Of a stretch of 53,992 bases of DNA, positions 39,931-48,817 are shown piece by piece. Numbering within the stretch: position 1 is the first letter of the stretch; each line of letters opens with the position of its first letter. Made by a program: the position numbers and the translations under genes. Source of the stretch: a virus. The notes beneath the pieces are model-generated. The model was given only the letters and a program-made list of their open reading frames with translations. It was not told where the DNA came from and did no database searches. The stretch is taken from IMG/VR virus record IMGVR_UViG_3300045107_000078, positions 1 through 53,992 of that record. One strand, 5' to 3'.

Positions 39931-42900
39931 ATGATTTCCCAAGCTGAATGCGGCCTGAGCCTGACTGACTATAACAATCTCAAAGCCGCTGTCACCAATC
40001 CTGTATGGAATGTTGTTGCCCACCGCACCAATCCCGATTTTGCCTTATGGCTTACCTCCCCCAATACAGCCGACAACGACACGGCGACCGATTGGGATGT
40101 TGTGCAGCTGTCAGGCTATCTTTTCCGTGCTCCAACGCCTTCAGCATTAGAGCGCATTGATCTTGCAGCAGGAACAATCACTACGCTGGCCGGTTATTCA
40201 GCCCTCGCAAACGCCTATAAAGTTCGGCTTGGCGTATCCGGCAGCACGTTGTATGTATTTGCCCAAAAGTCAACAGATGAAACAATCTGGACGTGCAATA
40301 GTGCCGATAATGGCGCCAGCTTCTCAGCATGGACAAACACTGGCAATGGCGGTACGACCAGTGCGTTTTCGCAGATAACTCCATCGGGTGGTACAGCACT
40401 AGCCTCTAGTGCAGCCAGTGGATTCCCAGCGTCCAACGCTTTCGATACGGACACGGCAAGCGGATGGAAGCCAACTGCTGCATCGCCGCAATATGTTCAA
40501 TACACCTTCGCGGCTGACGTGCTAATTCAATATGCCTATATCCTGGCGGACAATCTTCGCGCCGGCGGCACCATCACTGTGATTGGCCTCACGGCTGCCA
40601 ATGTTGCCACTACGCTTCTGACTTACACAGTCGCCAATGATAACTATGGCAATGGGAAGTGGTCGCCTTTTATTGATTTCTCGTCGAACACCAACCTCTA
40701 TCGCTCTTACCGTTTCCAGTTTGCGGGTTACAGCACCGGTCTGAATGTTTCACTGATTCAGCTGTATTCAAACAAGACGGTAAAAGCGGTCAATGACTTT
40801 GTTGCCAATGGCAGCAGCTTAATCCGCGCCACGCCAACCGTGCTCGATGGCGCCAGTGTCAATCTCCAGAATGAGGGCCTAAATCCGCACTACCCTGTCG
40901 TATCAATTGCCTTTGTCCCTCTATCCAATGGCAACCTCTATGTTGTGGAGGGCGAACAACCAGGCAACTCAACCGTTGTGGTGGATGGGACAACAACCAC
41001 ACAAAAAACCTACGTGGCTTCTGGAATCTACTCTTACCTGGGACCAGGCCGTAGGCACAGCATTGACCACGTTGAGCCTATTGATATGGTTGACCACTCA
41101 GACAGCTTTTTATTCAGGAAAAATGTCAGAACATCGGTGGTGAACAGCAAGGTTTATGTAACAGCCTACACATCCGATGGTTCTACCGATTATCCTGTCA
41201 CTGGATACAAGGTTTATACCTATGAGCAGAACCAGTTCTGGAGCGCAGGAACATTCCTGCCGCTGCCTTCTGGTTACGGCACTTCTGGTGTGAGGCTTTT
41301 CCAGACAGGTGAGTATGTGTATGCAGTCCAGAGAGGGCTCGTTTATCGCTCCCCATCAACGCGCTTCTTTGGTTATTCTGCTGCCGCCTATCAGACTGAC
41401 ATTAGCAGTTATATTGACGGCATGGAGATGAACCATGACCAGAACTATCAGATTGGCCTTATCCTCCACAATGCCGATGGCACTTTCAATAACCACAGCA
41501 TCCTCAATAAGGCTAACACAGTGTCGCTGGTCCTCCAGCATGGCTATAACATTGGCGGAGTGCCGGTGCTAATTCAGACAGGCATTGCCGAAGTAGATAG
41601 CTACGATTGGCAATATGACCTTCCTACCCAAATGCTGCGGCTGACTGCTCAGGGATATATGGTGAAGGTGGCAGATCGGTTCCGCAGCGAAGATGCTATT
41701 GTTCGGAATACCATGATGGTAGGAATGGACGATTTCGCTGGCGGCTCATCGCAGTACGGGGGGCTGGGCCATGTCGAAATTCTGTCTGGCACATGGGTAA
41801 CAGCCAGCAATCTTCTCACTGCCACGACTGTCAAAAATGGAACAACACTGGCCTTCAATACCTGGCTCAATAACTGTGCAAATGGCGTGGTCGAGTGGAC
41901 CATGACACCTAGTTCAGCATTTCCGACTGCGCAGTTTTCCCAAGGCGCCGGTATTGTGTTCCGTGCTATAGACGATAAGAACTACTACTATGTTCTGATT
42001 GTGCGGAACGCTGGCGCATACTACTGTTCTGTTTGGCGCGTCATCAATGGGGTGCAAACGCTTCTCACTTTCTCATCGTCGTTCCCAGGTGGTGCAACAC
42101 AGACGGACAGTTTCCGTTTAATCTTCTCTGGCAACAACATCCAGATTATCACTCAGCCCGCCAGCGGAACCGCTGCTATCATCTTTAGTTATCAAGAGCC
42201 GCTTGCTGTGTCAGCTGTGCCTCCATACAAGCGTGAGTTCTCGTTGCTGCCACCGCAGCGGGGTTTTGTTGGGTACATCACACGTCTGACAACTGCAAGC
42301 GTGGCCTCGGTCAGCTTCTCCAACGTGCGTTGCTACAATCTCGATTCGATACCAGAGAGCATTGAGAGCGTGAGTAATCGGCTCTTTGGATTGGCGCAAG
42401 TTAAGGCTGAGATTGACGATTTCGGGTTCCTCAGTGGCAGCTGGGCTGATACCAACCTCGCCAGCAAATCCATTGTTGGTTCATCAATCACGGTTACAGG
42501 AAGCGGTTCTCTGTTCGGAAAAACTATCCGGACTGACTTCACGCCGCCGTCAGGGTCTTGGCGACTGGATTTCGAAAGCACTGGTTATCCTGCTTTCGTG
42601 ATGAACCTCAATGGCGGCGGACGACTGGATATTCGCCCATCCGGATGGTCATACGCCCCAGGGGACGTAATTTCCAACAGTTCATACTCCATGTACGACA
42701 CTATCTCGAACACGAATGCGAACAAACGCTATTCAGTTGTCTTCATGGAGGTGCCAGTTGGTAGCAGTGATGCGGGGTCTGATAACTGGTATGTACTAGC
42801 ATTTTTCGCGCAGAATATCTTAACTGGATTCTACGCTGAACGAAAAAGCGCCAACATGCTATTGACATCACAAATTGGCTTTGGTGTCTACGGCGCCGCC

Positions 42901-43473
42901 AATTCCTACACGCTCAATAATGTTCGCATGTCCGCTTTGCCAGACATCGTAAATGCTTACACGGTAGACCCCAGCGAGGCGCCGCTGAATGCCCTCAATC
43001 GCATTCTCGATGGCCGCAACATCAAGTTGTGGACCCGTTGGAACGGGAATATCAAGTTGTCGCGTGTGGATAACACAGCAGTGCAGAGCACGATTAGCTA
43101 TATTGAAACGAAGGCGCGGTCTTTCGAGCCGCGCACTATTCGCACTTTCGTCCGGCTCTTAGGCGCTTACGCGACAGCTGAATTCATTGACCCTTCTCTC
43201 GTCGCTAGTTATGGCACCATTTTCGAAGAGGTAAACAATCCATACCTGATGTCCTCGGCTGAATGCTATACCTTTGCCAAGCAGTACATTCGTCTTACGC
43301 AGCAACAGGCGGAACAAATCGTTATCACGACCTCCTACTCCCCACTGCTGGAGCCGGAAGATCATATATCGGTCAACGGTGAGGAATGGCTTATCAATAG
43401 CATCAGCACATCAGTCAACCCGACACAGATGGTCTCCACCATATCGGCACGTAAGTATGTAGCGAGGACATGA
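39931..43473 (+). CDS. Tail-tip/fibre protein with F5/8C-like domain, 1180 aa
   Basis: Large strand-rich protein, likely at the tail tip. Around residues 150-265 it has a coagulation factor 5/8 C (discoidin)-like carbohydrate-binding domain (SGFPASNAFDTDTASGW, then YVQYTF). Around 615-760 and 830-1010 are concanavalin-like sandwich regions. A C-terminal block (about 1040-1170) resembles baseplate-hub ends. Base composition and codon use are visibly more AT-rich than the flanking genes, as in host-range genes acquired by exchange. Receptor binding is inferred. Confidence 0.7.
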   Translation: MISQAECGLSLTDYNNLKAAVTNPVWNVVAHRTNPDFALWLTSPNTADNDTATDWDVVQLSGYLFRAPTPSALERIDLAAGTITTLAGYSALANAYKVRLGVSGSTLYVFAQKSTDETIWTCNSADNGASFSAWTNTGNGGTTSAFSQITPSGGTALASSAASGFPASNAFDTDTASGWKPTAASPQYVQYTFAADVLIQYAYILADNLRAGGTITVIGLTAANVATTLLTYTVANDNYGNGKWSPFIDFSSNTNLYRSYRFQFAGYSTGLNVSLIQLYSNKTVKAVNDFVANGSSLIRATPTVLDGASVNLQNEGLNPHYPVVSIAFVPLSNGNLYVVEGEQPGNSTVVVDGTTTTQKTYVASGIYSYLGPGRRHSIDHVEPIDMVDHSDSFLFRKNVRTSVVNSKVYVTAYTSDGSTDYPVTGYKVYTYEQNQFWSAGTFLPLPSGYGTSGVRLFQTGEYVYAVQRGLVYRSPSTRFFGYSAAAYQTDISSYIDGMEMNHDQNYQIGLILHNADGTFNNHSILNKANTVSLVLQHGYNIGGVPVLIQTGIAEVDSYDWQYDLPTQMLRLTAQGYMVKVADRFRSEDAIVRNTMMVGMDDFAGGSSQYGGLGHVEILSGTWVTASNLLTATTVKNGTTLAFNTWLNNCANGVVEWTMTPSSAFPTAQFSQGAGIVFRAIDDKNYYYVLIVRNAGAYYCSVWRVINGVQTLLTFSSSFPGGATQTDSFRLIFSGNNIQIITQPASGTAAIIFSYQEPLAVSAVPPYKREFSLLPPQRGFVGYITRLTTASVASVSFSNVRCYNLDSIPESIESVSNRLFGLAQVKAEIDDFGFLSGSWADTNLASKSIVGSSITVTGSGSLFGKTIRTDFTPPSGSWRLDFESTGYPAFVMNLNGGGRLDIRPSGWSYAPGDVISNSSYSMYDTISNTNANKRYSVVFMEVPVGSSDAGSDNWYVLAFFAQNILTGFYAERKSANMLLTSQIGFGVYGAANSYTLNNVRMSALPDIVNAYTVDPSEAPLNALNRILDGRNIKLWTRWNGNIKLSRVDNTAVQSTISYIETKARSFEPRTIRTFVRLLGAYATAEFIDPSLVASYGTIFEEVNNPYLMSSAECYTFAKQYIRLTQQQAEQIVITTSYSPLLEPEDHISVNGEEWLINSISTSVNPTQMVSTISARKYVART
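41228..41239. promoter_or_regulatory. Palindrome copy, one mismatch (intragenic)
   Basis: AGAACCAGTTCT inside the tail-tip gene, encoding Gln-Asn-Gln-Phe. Confidence 0.35.
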
Positions 43474-44261
43474 TGGATTTTAATGCGCTCAAAAACTTCA
43501 ACCGGCGGCTACAACCTTCCCAGCAAAAAACTGGCACAGTTATTTCTGTAGGCAGTCAAATTGCGATTGTTGAAGTGAAGGGGACTGGACAGATTCCGGT
43601 CATGATTTCACCCAGCAATCCGCCGACTGTTGGCAGTCAAGTAACCACTTACCGCCAGAGTATCAATGGCCCTTGGGTGCTTGGCAATGACTATAGCACT
43701 CCCCTGTTGGGCGAGGCAGCTTCGCGCCCATACCAATCTGGCCTGTTCTTTCCAACGGTCATCCTGTCTGCTGCGCAGCCGGATTATGTAATTAATCTCC
43801 CGAATTGGGCTGATCGTGTACGACTGGAAGTGACATTGAGGACGGACGCTGCCGCAACGAATGACGCACTTATATTGCGCTTCAATAATGACGCAACGGC
43901 AGCAAATTACGTCAGTGAAGCATTTCTCGTCCGCGGTGCGGGTCTCACAGCCGCTGACCAGACTGCCCTAGCGGGTATCTATCTATACAATGCATGGCCT
44001 GGAGGCACTGCCCCAGCTGCCAGCTACGGCACGGCCACAATCTGGCTGGAGAATCTGAGACGGCTTGACCTCTACCGCAGTGTCAAATGGACCCATTGGG
44101 GACCACGCAACCTTGTTGCCAGTGCCTTCTTCTATGGTGCGGGCGCGGGCGTGTGGAAGAACCAGACCGACCCGATTGCGAGTGTCACCATTCTGTCTAA
44201 CACTGGCGCTAATCTAGTGGCCGGCTGTTCCTTCGTGGCCTACGGCTATGAGGAGAATTAA
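43470..44261 (+). CDS. Tail fibre or baseplate protein, 263 aa
   Basis: The N-terminus (residues 15-75) is an OB-like barrel (KTGTVISVGSQIAIVEVKG); the C-terminal ~180 residues form a beta-rich region ending in a strand motif common in phage fibre C-termini (SVTILSNTGANLVAGCSFVA). ATG 43470 overlaps the previous stop (ATGA); ATG 43473 is equally possible. AT-rich like its neighbour. Confidence 0.6.
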   Translation: MMDFNALKNFNRRLQPSQQKTGTVISVGSQIAIVEVKGTGQIPVMISPSNPPTVGSQVTTYRQSINGPWVLGNDYSTPLLGEAASRPYQSGLFFPTVILSAAQPDYVINLPNWADRVRLEVTLRTDAAATNDALILRFNNDATAANYVSEAFLVRGAGLTAADQTALAGIYLYNAWPGGTAPAASYGTATIWLENLRRLDLYRSVKWTHWGPRNLVASAFFYGAGAGVWKNQTDPIASVTILSNTGANLVAGCSFVAYGYEEN

Positions 44262-44272
44262 CCAATCTACTG

Positions 44273-44302
44273 GTGACATGCAAGGCTGTTTGGCCTTATA
44301 AT
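44273..44302 (+). promoter_or_regulatory. Promoter of holin operon
   Basis: GTGACA (44273-44278), 18-bp spacer, TATAAT (44297-44302). The one-mismatch palindrome 44325-44336 lies about 16 bp after the likely start site and includes the holin start codon. Confidence 0.7.
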
Positions 44303-44324
44303 GTTGGTATCGTATCACAAACGG

Positions 44325-44336
44325 AGAACCGGTTAT
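44325..44336. promoter_or_regulatory. Palindrome copy, one mismatch, contains start codon
   Basis: AGAACCGGTTAT; the final AT begins the holin ATG, explaining the mismatch. Confidence 0.7.
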
Positions 44337-44754
44337 GCAACCAATCAGCCCTGAAGTTCAGAATTTCGTTTTCCTGGTCCTGTCGGGCCTCATTACCTTC
44401 TTCACGCCCATTGTGCTGGACGAAGTACGCAGGTTCATCGCTGTGCAGCGGGCGAACGCGAAAGCCAAACTCACCCAGGCTCAGTGGGACCAAGTGACGG
44501 CGTGGACCGATTTTCTGGTCAAAGCCGCCGAACAGTCCGACCTGACCGGCGCCATTGTTCGCACCGGCCAAGAGAAGAAGCAGTATGTCCTCGGTGAACT
44601 CCAGAAGCTTATCTCTGGCGCAGGCTTTAACCTGGTGGATGTCTCCAAACTCGGAGACCTGACTGAGAGCCGCCTGCTGGACAAGGTTCACGAACCGCTG
44701 CCCGTTATTCTGGCAAGCGCAGAGACATTGAAGACAGGAGGTTCCGGCTCGTAA
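44335..44754 (+). CDS. Holin (LLH family), 139 aa
   Basis: Probable lysis-timing pore protein. An N-terminal membrane helix (residues 11-30) is followed by a long amphipathic helix and the family-like segment LVKAAEQSD and EKKQYVLGEL, as in LLH holins. The start codon is inside a one-mismatch palindrome whose right half (TTAT for TTCT) accommodates the ATG; the ribosome binding site is ACGGAG. Confidence 0.8.
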   Translation: MQPISPEVQNFVFLVLSGLITFFTPIVLDEVRRFIAVQRANAKAKLTQAQWDQVTAWTDFLVKAAEQSDLTGAIVRTGQEKKQYVLGELQKLISGAGFNLVDVSKLGDLTESRLLDKVHEPLPVILASAETLKTGGSGS

Positions 44755-44757
44755 TCG

Positions 44758-44769
44758 AGAACCGGTTCT
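44758..44769. promoter_or_regulatory. Palindromic operator AGAACCGGTTCT
   Basis: Perfect copy between the holin and the coiled-coil gene, 9 bp before its ATG. Confidence 0.85.
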
Positions 44770-44778
44770 GAACACACC

Positions 44779-45414
44779 ATGAGCTATCCTTTCCTGGCGC
44801 AAATTTCCGGAGAATTGACCCAGCAGGTATATAAGGACAACGGCCTGATGGGTCTGGCAGTTCTTGTCCTGATCGGCGTGTGTGTCACGCTGCTGTGGCT
44901 GCTGAAATCGCAGGCGCGGCAGAACAAGGACCAGATTGCTGCATTCACTGAGCAGTTGAAACAGGCCGATAAGCGGGCAACGGATGTCGAAGACCGCCTC
45001 ATGACGCGGATGGACGCTTCCGACCGGCAGAAGGACACTGAACTGGCGGAAAAGCGCCAGGAGATTGCTCAACTCAAAGAGCAGGTAAAAGGTCTCGAAG
45101 ACCGTCAGCGGCAGAACGCACAGGAGCGGGCCACCATCGAAGGCCGCTTCGAGGAATACAAGCTGGCGACCGATAAGCGCATCTCAGAACTCACACAGAA
45201 GCTGGATGACACCAAGCAGCTGCATCTGGCCGAAGTGCGTGAGAACGTGCGCCTTGGCAATGCCAACGTCGCCCTGCAAGAAGTCAACAAGACGCTGACG
45301 GAAGACAACAAACGCCTTCTCGCTGAGAACTCGCAGCTGAAGCAGGAAGTTCAAGCCCTGCGCCAGCGCGTCGAGCGACTGGAATCCATCACCTCACTGG
45401 AGAAAAATACGTGA
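44779..45414 (+). CDS. Membrane-anchored coiled-coil protein, 211 aa
   Basis: One N-terminal membrane helix (GLAVLVLIGVCVTLLWLL, residues 25-42) and then ~150 residues of near-continuous coiled coil. Location after the holin suggests a spanin-like or lysis accessory, but there is no lipobox. Perfect palindrome 9 bp upstream. It overlaps the next gene (ATGA-type). Confidence 0.65.
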   Translation: MSYPFLAQISGELTQQVYKDNGLMGLAVLVLIGVCVTLLWLLKSQARQNKDQIAAFTEQLKQADKRATDVEDRLMTRMDASDRQKDTELAEKRQEIAQLKEQVKGLEDRQRQNAQERATIEGRFEEYKLATDKRISELTQKLDDTKQLHLAEVRENVRLGNANVALQEVNKTLTEDNKRLLAENSQLKQEVQALRQRVERLESITSLEKNT

Positions 45415-46145
45415 ACATTGTTTCCGCAACGATTGTATGTGACAGAAAAGCATACAGTCTCCTGCCCTGCATCGAAGCCCTCAATGCCGTCCCTGAGTTG
45501 GACTATATGTACCTCAACATTGAGACGAACGCACCGGAACGTTACACCGATGTGCGTTCGTTCCTTTTCAACCACGCGCTGCGCCCCTTCGACTTTGACT
45601 ACTGGAACGTCACCAGTTCCTGGCGCCCACGTCAGAAGTACGATCAGGACAACGGAGTGCGGTTGTATCCCATCATCACGGCCCGCAACATGGCAATCGA
45701 CTACGCCCTGCACCGGCAGGCCGACTGGCTGTTCTTCGTGGACAGCGACGTGATTGTGCCGCCGGACAGCCTGACGAAGCTGCTGGCGCTGGGGCGTCCT
45801 CTCGTTGGGGGTCTCGTGCCTGGGCGCGGCGCTCACAGCCACGTCAACTACGTCTTCGGGCAGTGGGACGCGACCGACGAAGTACTCATCACGAAGCACG
45901 GCACGATGGGCTGCTGCCTGATTCACAAGGACCTGTTTCAGTTCATCCGCTTCCGTCAGGGGCCACATCCAATCCGGAAAGAGGTCTGGCTGTCCGAGGA
46001 CCCCTGCTACGCTGCTGATGCGGAATATGCGGGTCGCGCCAATGCATGGTACATCCACACCGGCGTGGTCTGCGGCCACATCGACAACCCCGACCATCCC
46101 CTCACTGGCGACGGCGCCATCAATGATTACGAGGTTACGCAATGA
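45411..46145 (+). CDS. GT-A glycosyltransferase, 244 aa
   Basis: GT-A fold glycosyltransferase with the metal/nucleotide motif DSD (111-113) in FFVDSDVIVPPDSL, preceded by NMAIDYAL. Later residues (GCCLIHKDLF, WLSEDPCYA) fit the acceptor-side loop. Donor and acceptor unknown. It begins the sugar-modification cluster and is coupled to both neighbours by overlaps of a few bases. Confidence 0.75.
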   Translation: MNIVSATIVCDRKAYSLLPCIEALNAVPELDYMYLNIETNAPERYTDVRSFLFNHALRPFDFDYWNVTSSWRPRQKYDQDNGVRLYPIITARNMAIDYALHRQADWLFFVDSDVIVPPDSLTKLLALGRPLVGGLVPGRGAHSHVNYVFGQWDATDEVLITKHGTMGCCLIHKDLFQFIRFRQGPHPIRKEVWLSEDPCYAADAEYAGRANAWYIHTGVVCGHIDNPDHPLTGDGAINDYEVTQ

Positions 46146-46531
46146 CTGACACGCAGAAGTCCTGGCTGGAAGAGGCTCAGGATGTGACGCTCAATTCGCG
46201 CCAGCAGGATTACGGGCACCCCCTCATCAACTTCGCCCGCGTTGCTGGCCTGTGGACGCCCTACCTGCGCTCACGCGGGAAGCTGGCGGACGGCGAGTAC
46301 ATCACCCCCATTGAGGTGGCGTGGCTGATGGTGCTGTTCAAGGTGGCCCGCGAGGTCAACATCCCCAAGCGGGACAACGGCGTGGACGCCATCGGATACA
46401 TCTCGTGTCTCGACCGGATGAACGAGTACATGAAGCAGCTGGGCTATGAAAAGGGCATGGCTGCGTTCGACGATATGTGTGAAGCAGAGGCTATCCGCCT
46501 CTATGAGCGGCTGGAGTTGGAACTGTCATGA
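46142..46531 (+). CDS. DUF6378-like phage protein, 129 aa
   Basis: Matches DUF6378 layout: RQQDYGHPLINFARVAGLW, then TPIEVAWLMVLFKVARE and DNGVDAIGYISCLDRM. All-helical; the Asp/His/Asn pattern hints at metal binding or NTP hydrolysis by distant likeness to MazG-type folds. Common in phages; function unproven. ATGA coupling on both sides. Confidence 0.75.
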   Translation: MTDTQKSWLEEAQDVTLNSRQQDYGHPLINFARVAGLWTPYLRSRGKLADGEYITPIEVAWLMVLFKVAREVNIPKRDNGVDAIGYISCLDRMNEYMKQLGYEKGMAAFDDMCEAEAIRLYERLELELS

Positions 46532-46983
46532 GCGACCACTACCCACTGAGCAGCAATGGTATTTTTGCGAAACGGCTGCTGGATGCGCTGGGCATTTTCA
46601 GAGACCGGCGCATCGCCAAAATCGAGATCACTGTCACCGCGCCCAACAAGGCTTGCGTGAAGGTCACAGAACTAGTGTCTGATGATGTGGGAATGGCCTT
46701 CAAACCCATCGTGCATACCTATGAGAAGGACGTGCCGCTGGAGTTTTGCAAGGCTCTCAATGAGGCAATTGGGATGACGTCAGACGTTGGCGCCCAGCAG
46801 GTCTCCGTTGTCGTCGAGGCAAATCAGCCGCTCATGGTTTCAATGACACGAGTGGCCGACGACCGACTGGAGGACGTGAATTGGCAGGAATTGGCACTGC
46901 TCACCAAGCCGCCAGACGATGATTTCGACGCCGCTCTCAGGGCGGCTTTTCGAGGTATACAGAGAGGTATGAACAATGAGTGA
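46528..46983 (+). CDS. Hypothetical protein, 151 aa
   Basis: Strand-rich centre (IAKIEITVTAPNKACVKV; AQQVSVVVEANQPLMVSM) and an acidic helical tail. Translationally coupled to the DUF6378 gene by ATGA. No motif recognised. Confidence 0.65.
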   Translation: MSDHYPLSSNGIFAKRLLDALGIFRDRRIAKIEITVTAPNKACVKVTELVSDDVGMAFKPIVHTYEKDVPLEFCKALNEAIGMTSDVGAQQVSVVVEANQPLMVSMTRVADDRLEDVNWQELALLTKPPDDDFDAALRAAFRGIQRGMNNE

Positions 46984-47593
46984 GAACACCCTTCCGGAAC
47001 AGTATTGGATTGACCGTGATGGCCTGGCCGGCGTGAATGACGGCCCTACCCCGCAGGCGCGGGTGTACGAGGAGATTGCCAAGCGCGTCGTCGAGTTGGG
47101 CGCCACAAAGGTGCTCGACCTCGGATGCAATATCGGCGCTCTCTTCTTCTATCTCGTGAAGGCGGGCTACACCGCCAAGTACGAGGGTATCGACAGCAAC
47201 CCAAAGGCCATCGACTTCGCCAAGGGCTATCATCCGGCTCAGGCTTCGTTTAAGGTGGGCAACCTGCGGGACACTGGCCTGCGCGGGAAGTCTCAGGACG
47301 TGGTGGTGATTAAAGATGTCATTGAGCATCTGGAATCGGCGGCGCTGCTGCAAGATGCGTTCCAGATCGCCAAGCGGTACGTCATCATCTCGACCAACAT
47401 TCCCTTCACCAATGAGGTGTCCGACCACATTGAGAGGACGGCGGCGGGCTACTACCTCAATGCCTACACGCAGGGCACCGTCAAGGCTATTGCGCTGGAG
47501 AACGAATTCTGGCCCAAGGGCGTGACCGTCATCAGCGATGACCTCAACCGCGAGAACCAGGTGTGGGTCTTCGAACGGGTGGCCGCGAAATGA
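46976..47593 (+). CDS. SAM-dependent methyltransferase, 205 aa
   Basis: Class I methyltransferase: motif I VLDLGCNIG (46-54), motif II acidic loop (YEGIDSNPKAID) and a conserved VVVIKDVIEHLES typical of small-molecule, lipid or sugar methylases. Compact, without a DNA target domain, so DNA methylation is unlikely. Neighbours suggest it may methylate a sugar or nucleotide-sugar. Confidence 0.8.
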   Translation: MSENTLPEQYWIDRDGLAGVNDGPTPQARVYEEIAKRVVELGATKVLDLGCNIGALFFYLVKAGYTAKYEGIDSNPKAIDFAKGYHPAQASFKVGNLRDTGLRGKSQDVVVIKDVIEHLESAALLQDAFQIAKRYVIISTNIPFTNEVSDHIERTAAGYYLNAYTQGTVKAIALENEFWPKGVTVISDDLNRENQVWVFERVAAK

Positions 47594-48108
47594 CTGCCGG
47601 TATTCTCGCCCGCATCATCGGCTCGGCAATCCGCTTCCATGCGTATTGGGACACACGCAACTGTCCCGACCCCAAGCAGGCCCGCGTCCGCTCTGTCACC
47701 AGTGAGGTGGCAGAGTTGCAGGACGCTTTCTACACCAAGTCTGATGAGGAAGTGGCGAAGGAATATGTGGATGTGGTGTACTCGGCGGCTGGCCTGCTGG
47801 AGTTCCGGAACATCCCCTTCCATCTCGTGCTCCAGGCGGCTGAGGCGATCATCGCCAAGAACGACGCCAAGAACCATCAGACGCACTGGAAGGATGCCAA
47901 TGGCGTCGTGGTGAAGCGCCCGCCGGAAGCCACCCACAAACCTTCAGACGATATTCCGATGCCGGAGACGGTGGAGGAATTGAAGCGGTTCGCTGCCAAC
48001 TGGATAGACACCGCCAACATGTACGCCCGCAATGCAGACTACTGGCGCGACCTATGGTGGGGAACCAACAAGCGCCTCATCGAAAAGTCCATCGGAGGTG
48101 ATAAATGA
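47590..48108 (+). CDS. MazG-like NTP pyrophosphohydrolase, 172 aa
   Basis: All-helical MazG-type domain with paired acidic motifs ExxE (E39, E42) and ExxD (E58, D61), expected to bind Mg2+ and cleave NTPs to NMP and pyrophosphate. It may cleanse modified nucleotides or lower host alarmones. A phage-specific C-terminal extension follows (about 100-172). ATG 47590 overlaps the previous stop. Confidence 0.75.
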   Translation: MTAGILARIIGSAIRFHAYWDTRNCPDPKQARVRSVTSEVAELQDAFYTKSDEEVAKEYVDVVYSAAGLLEFRNIPFHLVLQAAEAIIAKNDAKNHQTHWKDANGVVVKRPPEATHKPSDDIPMPETVEELKRFAANWIDTANMYARNADYWRDLWWGTNKRLIEKSIGGDK

Positions 48109-48608
48109 GACGCCATCTGGCCTATCTCAAGTACGTGCTGCGGCACAAGTGGTTTGTGTTCCTGGCCTGCTTCCGGATGCGTGTGCCGATCTGGATTGCC
48201 ATTCTCCACGATTGGGATAAGTTCCTGCCCGACGAATGGTTTCCCTATACCACGACCTTCTACAACAAGGATGGTTCCAAGCGTTATATCGAGTTCCCTG
48301 AATTCGCAGACGCCTGGAACGCTCACCAGAAGCGCAATAAGCATCACTGGCAGTATTGGATGCTGACATGGGACAGAGGCGAAACGGAATGTTTGCCCAT
48401 GCCGGATGTCTACCGTCGGGAGATGATTGCCGACTGGATTGGTGCAGGTCGAGCACTTGGTAAGCCGAACACCTGGGAGTGGTACGCAGAAAATCGGGAC
48501 AAGATGAAGCTGCACCCTGATACCCGCGCATGGGTAGATGAACAGATTGTCCAACTAAAAGCGGACCATGACCTCTACGAGAAGGTGAAAGGCATGGGGA
48601 TAATCTAA
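48105..48608 (+). CDS. DUF5662-like phage protein, 167 aa
   Basis: Resembles DUF5662: LKYVLRHKWFVFLAC, IAILHDWDKFLPDEW, AHQKRNKHHWQYW and MPDVYRREMIADWIGAGRA. The conserved His/Asp pairs (HDWDK, HH) suggest a metal site like HD-domain enzymes. Function unknown. Overlaps its neighbours by four and one bases. Confidence 0.75.
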   Translation: MRRHLAYLKYVLRHKWFVFLACFRMRVPIWIAILHDWDKFLPDEWFPYTTTFYNKDGSKRYIEFPEFADAWNAHQKRNKHHWQYWMLTWDRGETECLPMPDVYRREMIADWIGAGRALGKPNTWEWYAENRDKMKLHPDTRAWVDEQIVQLKADHDLYEKVKGMGII

Positions 48609-48817
48609 TGAAGGTCATGATATGTCCGGAGTGTGGGGAACGGATGGACTACCAGAAACCATCTGAGACCGATCATGGGAACGGTCTGACAGAACGGTTT
48701 TTTGGTGGATTTATCTGTTCGAACTGTCACCATCAAGTGACCAATAAACTTCCTCCTATCAAACACCATCGCAGCGAAAATCCCCGATGGATAGTGAGCG
48801 AGGTCTACATCGAATGA
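48608..48817 (+). CDS. Zinc-ribbon protein, 69 aa
   Basis: Small protein with a zinc ribbon: CPECG near residue 6 and CSNC near 37, about 30 residues apart. Possibly nucleic-acid or protein binding. TAATG overlap with the previous gene, ATGA overlap with the next. AT-richer than its neighbours. Confidence 0.7.
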   Translation: MKVMICPECGERMDYQKPSETDHGNGLTERFFGGFICSNCHHQVTNKLPPIKHHRSENPRWIVSEVYIE

